From: an uncultured Collinsella sp.
Lineage (GTDB): Bacteria > Actinomycetota > Coriobacteriia > Coriobacteriales > Coriobacteriaceae
Length of the DNA: 16,035 nt
Direction: 5' to 3'
NCBI GenBank assembly: GCA_902494565.1
Contig: CABUTN010000036.1
Location: 1-16,035 of the forward strand
Below are positions 14,897 to 16,035 of this stretch, piece after piece. Position 1 is the stretch's first letter. Every line of letters starts with the position of its first letter. Made by a program: the position numbers and the translations under genes. The notes beneath the pieces are model-generated. The model worked only from the letters and a program-made list of their open reading frames with translations, was not told the DNA's origin and ran no database searches.

Positions 14897-14916
14897 CGAC
14901 TATGACTGCCTTCCAT
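14845..14916 (-). CDS. Putative 23-residue mgtA leader peptide
   Basis: A 23-codon frame starts at ATG 14916 with AAGGAGG centred 6 nt upstream, one of the strongest ribosome sites in the window, and ends at TAA (14845-14847). The peptide begins MEGSHSRKTCMS and ends with charged residues; it has one Pro and no similarity I recognise. It lies about 60 nt downstream of the predicted transcription start and 148 nt before mgtA. Codons 7-13 make up the 5' arm of the long leader stem. In enterobacteria mgtA is controlled by a short leader peptide (MgtL); this one is unrelated in sequence, and a like role is inferred. The frame is the tail of a long pyrE-antisense ORF, but only this part has a ribosome site. 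Confidence 0.5.
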   Translation of the reverse strand: MEGSHSRKTCMSPSARREDSVFA

Positions 14917-14951
14917 GGCACACCTCCTTAAGGCCGGGCGCTGCGCGCTTT

Positions 14952-14966
14952 GGGTATCTAGTACCC
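14952..14966. promoter_or_regulatory. GGGTA-TCTAG-TACCC dyad near the mgtA transcription start
   Basis: Perfect 5-bp arms with a 5-nt spacer lie 17-31 bp downstream of the candidate mgtA -10 box, an operator-like position. It could equally be a small leader hairpin. The binding factor is unknown. Confidence 0.35.
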
Positions 14967-14982
14967 GCTTCAATCCGTCCGT

Positions 14983-15011
14983 ATTCTTGACGAGGGGGTT
15001 TATTGTGTCAA
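14983..15011 (-). promoter_or_regulatory. Promoter of the mgtA leader
   Basis: On the minus strand, TTGACA (15011-15006, perfect -35) is followed by a 17-nt spacer and AAGAAT (14988-14983, 4 of 6 matches to TATAAT). The start would be near 14976, giving a ~280-nt leader that contains the 23-codon ORF and the long stem. Confidence 0.6.
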
Positions 15012-15141
15012 CCCCATTGTTTGGAAAACCATTCCCCCTGACAAAGCTTTTACAGAATGCCGTGACCTCAAAGCGCGCCCGCATCGACGCTTCGCCTGCG
15101 CTAAACTGGAGAGCACGTACGCGATTACGAGAGGAGCCCGC

Positions 15142-15825
15142 ATGGAGGCTTACAAGCAAGAGTTCATCAAGTTCATGGTCGAGTCCGACGTCCTTAAGTT
15201 CGGCAGCTTTACGCTCAAGAGCGGCCGTCAGTCCCCGTTCTTTATGAACGCCGGCGCTTACGTGACGGGCTATCAGCTCAAGAAGCTGGGCGAGTATTAC
15301 GCCCAGGCCATCCACGATAACTTTGGCGACGACTTTGATGTGCTGTTTGGACCGGCCTACAAGGGTATTCCGCTGGCCGTCGTGACCGCAATTGCCTACC
15401 ACGAGCTGTACGGCAAGGAGGTCAAGTACTGCTGTGACCGCAAGGAGGCCAAGGACCACGGCGCCGATAAGGGCAACCTGCTGGGCTACGAGCCCCAGGA
15501 CGGCGACCGCGTGGTCATGGTCGAGGACGTTACCACCAGCGGCAAGTCCATCGACGAGACCTATCCCAAGGTTAAGGCTGCTGCCGACGTCGAAATCAAG
15601 GGCCTGATTGTGTCCCTCAACCGCATGGAGGTCGGCAAGGGCGGCGTGACCACCGCGCAGAAGGAGATTGAGGCCAAGTACGGTTTCCCCGTCGCGAGCA
15701 TCGTCTCCATGGCCGAGGTCGTCGAGACCCTCTACAACCACGAGATCGACGGCAAGGTCGTCATCGATGACGACCTCAAGACCGCCATCGACGCCTACTA
15801 CGAGCAGTACGGAGCTCAGGAGTAG
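15142..15825 (+). CDS. pyrE: Orotate phosphoribosyltransferase
   Basis: This 227-residue cytosolic enzyme joins orotate to PRPP to make orotidine 5'-monophosphate, the fifth step of pyrimidine synthesis. The PRPP-binding signature is VVMVEDVTTSGKS (124-136), with D129 and the TTSGKS loop. The N-terminus (FGSFTLKSGRQSPFFMNAG) is the typical orotate-binding start, and the K/R-rich flexible loop (CCDRKEAKDHG) is present. The length is normal for the family. The ATG at 15142 has AGGAG 5 nt upstream. It stands alone here, divergent from mgtA with a 225-bp gap to the leader ORF, and no other pyr gene is in view. A TAAACT at 15102-15107 could serve as its -10 box, but there is no clear -35. Confidence 0.96.
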   Translation: MEAYKQEFIKFMVESDVLKFGSFTLKSGRQSPFFMNAGAYVTGYQLKKLGEYYAQAIHDNFGDDFDVLFGPAYKGIPLAVVTAIAYHELYGKEVKYCCDRKEAKDHGADKGNLLGYEPQDGDRVVMVEDVTTSGKSIDETYPKVKAAADVEIKGLIVSLNRMEVGKGGVTTAQKEIEAKYGFPVASIVSMAEVVETLYNHEIDGKVVIDDDLKTAIDAYYEQYGAQE

Positions 15826-15828
15826 ATA

Positions 15829-15856
15829 GTTACGCGGGTTTACCAACCCGCGTAAC
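15829..15856 (+). terminator. Perfect 12-bp hairpin directly after pyrE
   Basis: GTTACGCGGGTT and AACCCGCGTAAC pair perfectly around a TACC loop, 3 nt after the stop codon. No T-tract follows (CAGTTG), so it may stabilise the 3' end or need the following structure to terminate. Confidence 0.6.
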
Positions 15857-15869
15857 CAGTTGACGCTGC

Positions 15870-15968
15870 AAGCCCGCCAGAGCGGCAATCTGCCTTTCAA
15901 CTTCGGCGGCATGACCAGAAGGTCAATGCCGCCTTGTTTCAAGGCACCTTGCTCGCTCTGGCGGGTTT
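15870..15968. terminator. Nested ~99-nt hairpin, probable bidirectional terminator
   Basis: The outer 12-bp stem CCCGCCAGAGCG (15873-15884) pairs with 15954-15965; on the plus strand it is followed by TTTT, and the minus-strand read ends in CTT. Inside are TGCCTT/AAGGCA (15891-15896, 15941-15946), GGCGGCAT/ATGCCGCC (15905-15912, 15926-15933) and GACC-AGAA-GGTC (15913-15924). The nesting is far more elaborate than a terminator needs. Confidence 0.65.
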
Positions 15969-16013
15969 TCGCTCATATGACCCAATCCGCTGTCAAGAGC
16001 CACAATGGCCCCG

Positions 16014-16035
16014 CCGACCGCTTGCAATCGGTCGG
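16014..16035. repeat. Hairpin cut by the right edge
   Basis: CCGACCG (16014-16020) and CGGTCGG (16029-16035) pair perfectly around an 8-nt loop. The right arm ends at the last base, so the full length is unknown. It may be the terminator of a gene arriving from the right, or another intergenic palindrome. Confidence 0.45.

Noticed and set aside
14697..14976. M-box (Mg2+) riboswitch in the mgtA leader
   Set aside because: The conserved M-box core was not recognisable by eye. A covariance-model scan would settle it; a significant hit would overturn this.
14845..15942. 365-codon minus-strand frame antisense to pyrE
   Set aside because: Most of it is the shadow of pyrE. Only its last 23 codons, from ATG 14916, have a ribosome site and are kept as a leader peptide.

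Overview
The window is a GC-rich bacterial chromosome segment that looks like a gut Coriobacteriia (Actinomycetota), most likely Collinsella or a close relative. This rests on the gene content (a membrane-anchored LuxR regulator of the type abundant in that class, an SPFH/zinc-ribbon operon, a PTS-based sugar locus), on strongly C/G-ending codons, and on the long antisense shadow frames such codons create. The genus is an inference from recall, not a computed assignment.

Layout. (1) 1-3107, minus strand: a three-gene operon transcribed DUF4428 protein -> double zinc-ribbon membrane protein -> SPFH-domain protein, the last running off the left edge. It resembles the envelope-stress modules built around YdjI-type SPFH proteins. 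(2) 3332-9885: a carbohydrate locus. On the minus strand are a DUF1593 nucleoside-hydrolase-like protein and an alpha/beta-hydrolase with an intact Ser-Asp-His triad. A 490-bp control region full of TAAAC/GTTTA half-sites separates these from a plus-strand PTS EIIBC permease and a GH140-like (DUF4038) glycosidase. None of the enzymes shows a signal peptide, so they probably act in the cytoplasm on imported sugars. (3) 10202-11746: a 12-TM LuxR-type regulator. (4) 11928-14696, minus strand: an MgtA-type P-type ATPase. Its leader holds a 23-codon ORF with a strong Shine-Dalgarno; the 5' arm of a long stem lies inside that ORF and the 3' arm ends in a T6 tract. (5) 15142-15825: pyrE, followed by two strong hairpins.

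The intergenic DNA is unusually rich in long palindromes. There is a 123-nt near-perfect inverted repeat just after the hydrolase gene, and a related pair of 62-67-nt palindromes flanks the LuxR gene. A 46-bp repeat with an internal dyad occurs twice (41/46 identical, all differences transitions), and a nested ~99-nt hairpin lies after pyrE. These look like REP- or MITE-like dispersed elements and/or mRNA 3'-end structures. They and the mgtA leader are the parts of the window most worth following up. No tRNA, rRNA, CRISPR array, insertion sequence or transposase gene was seen.
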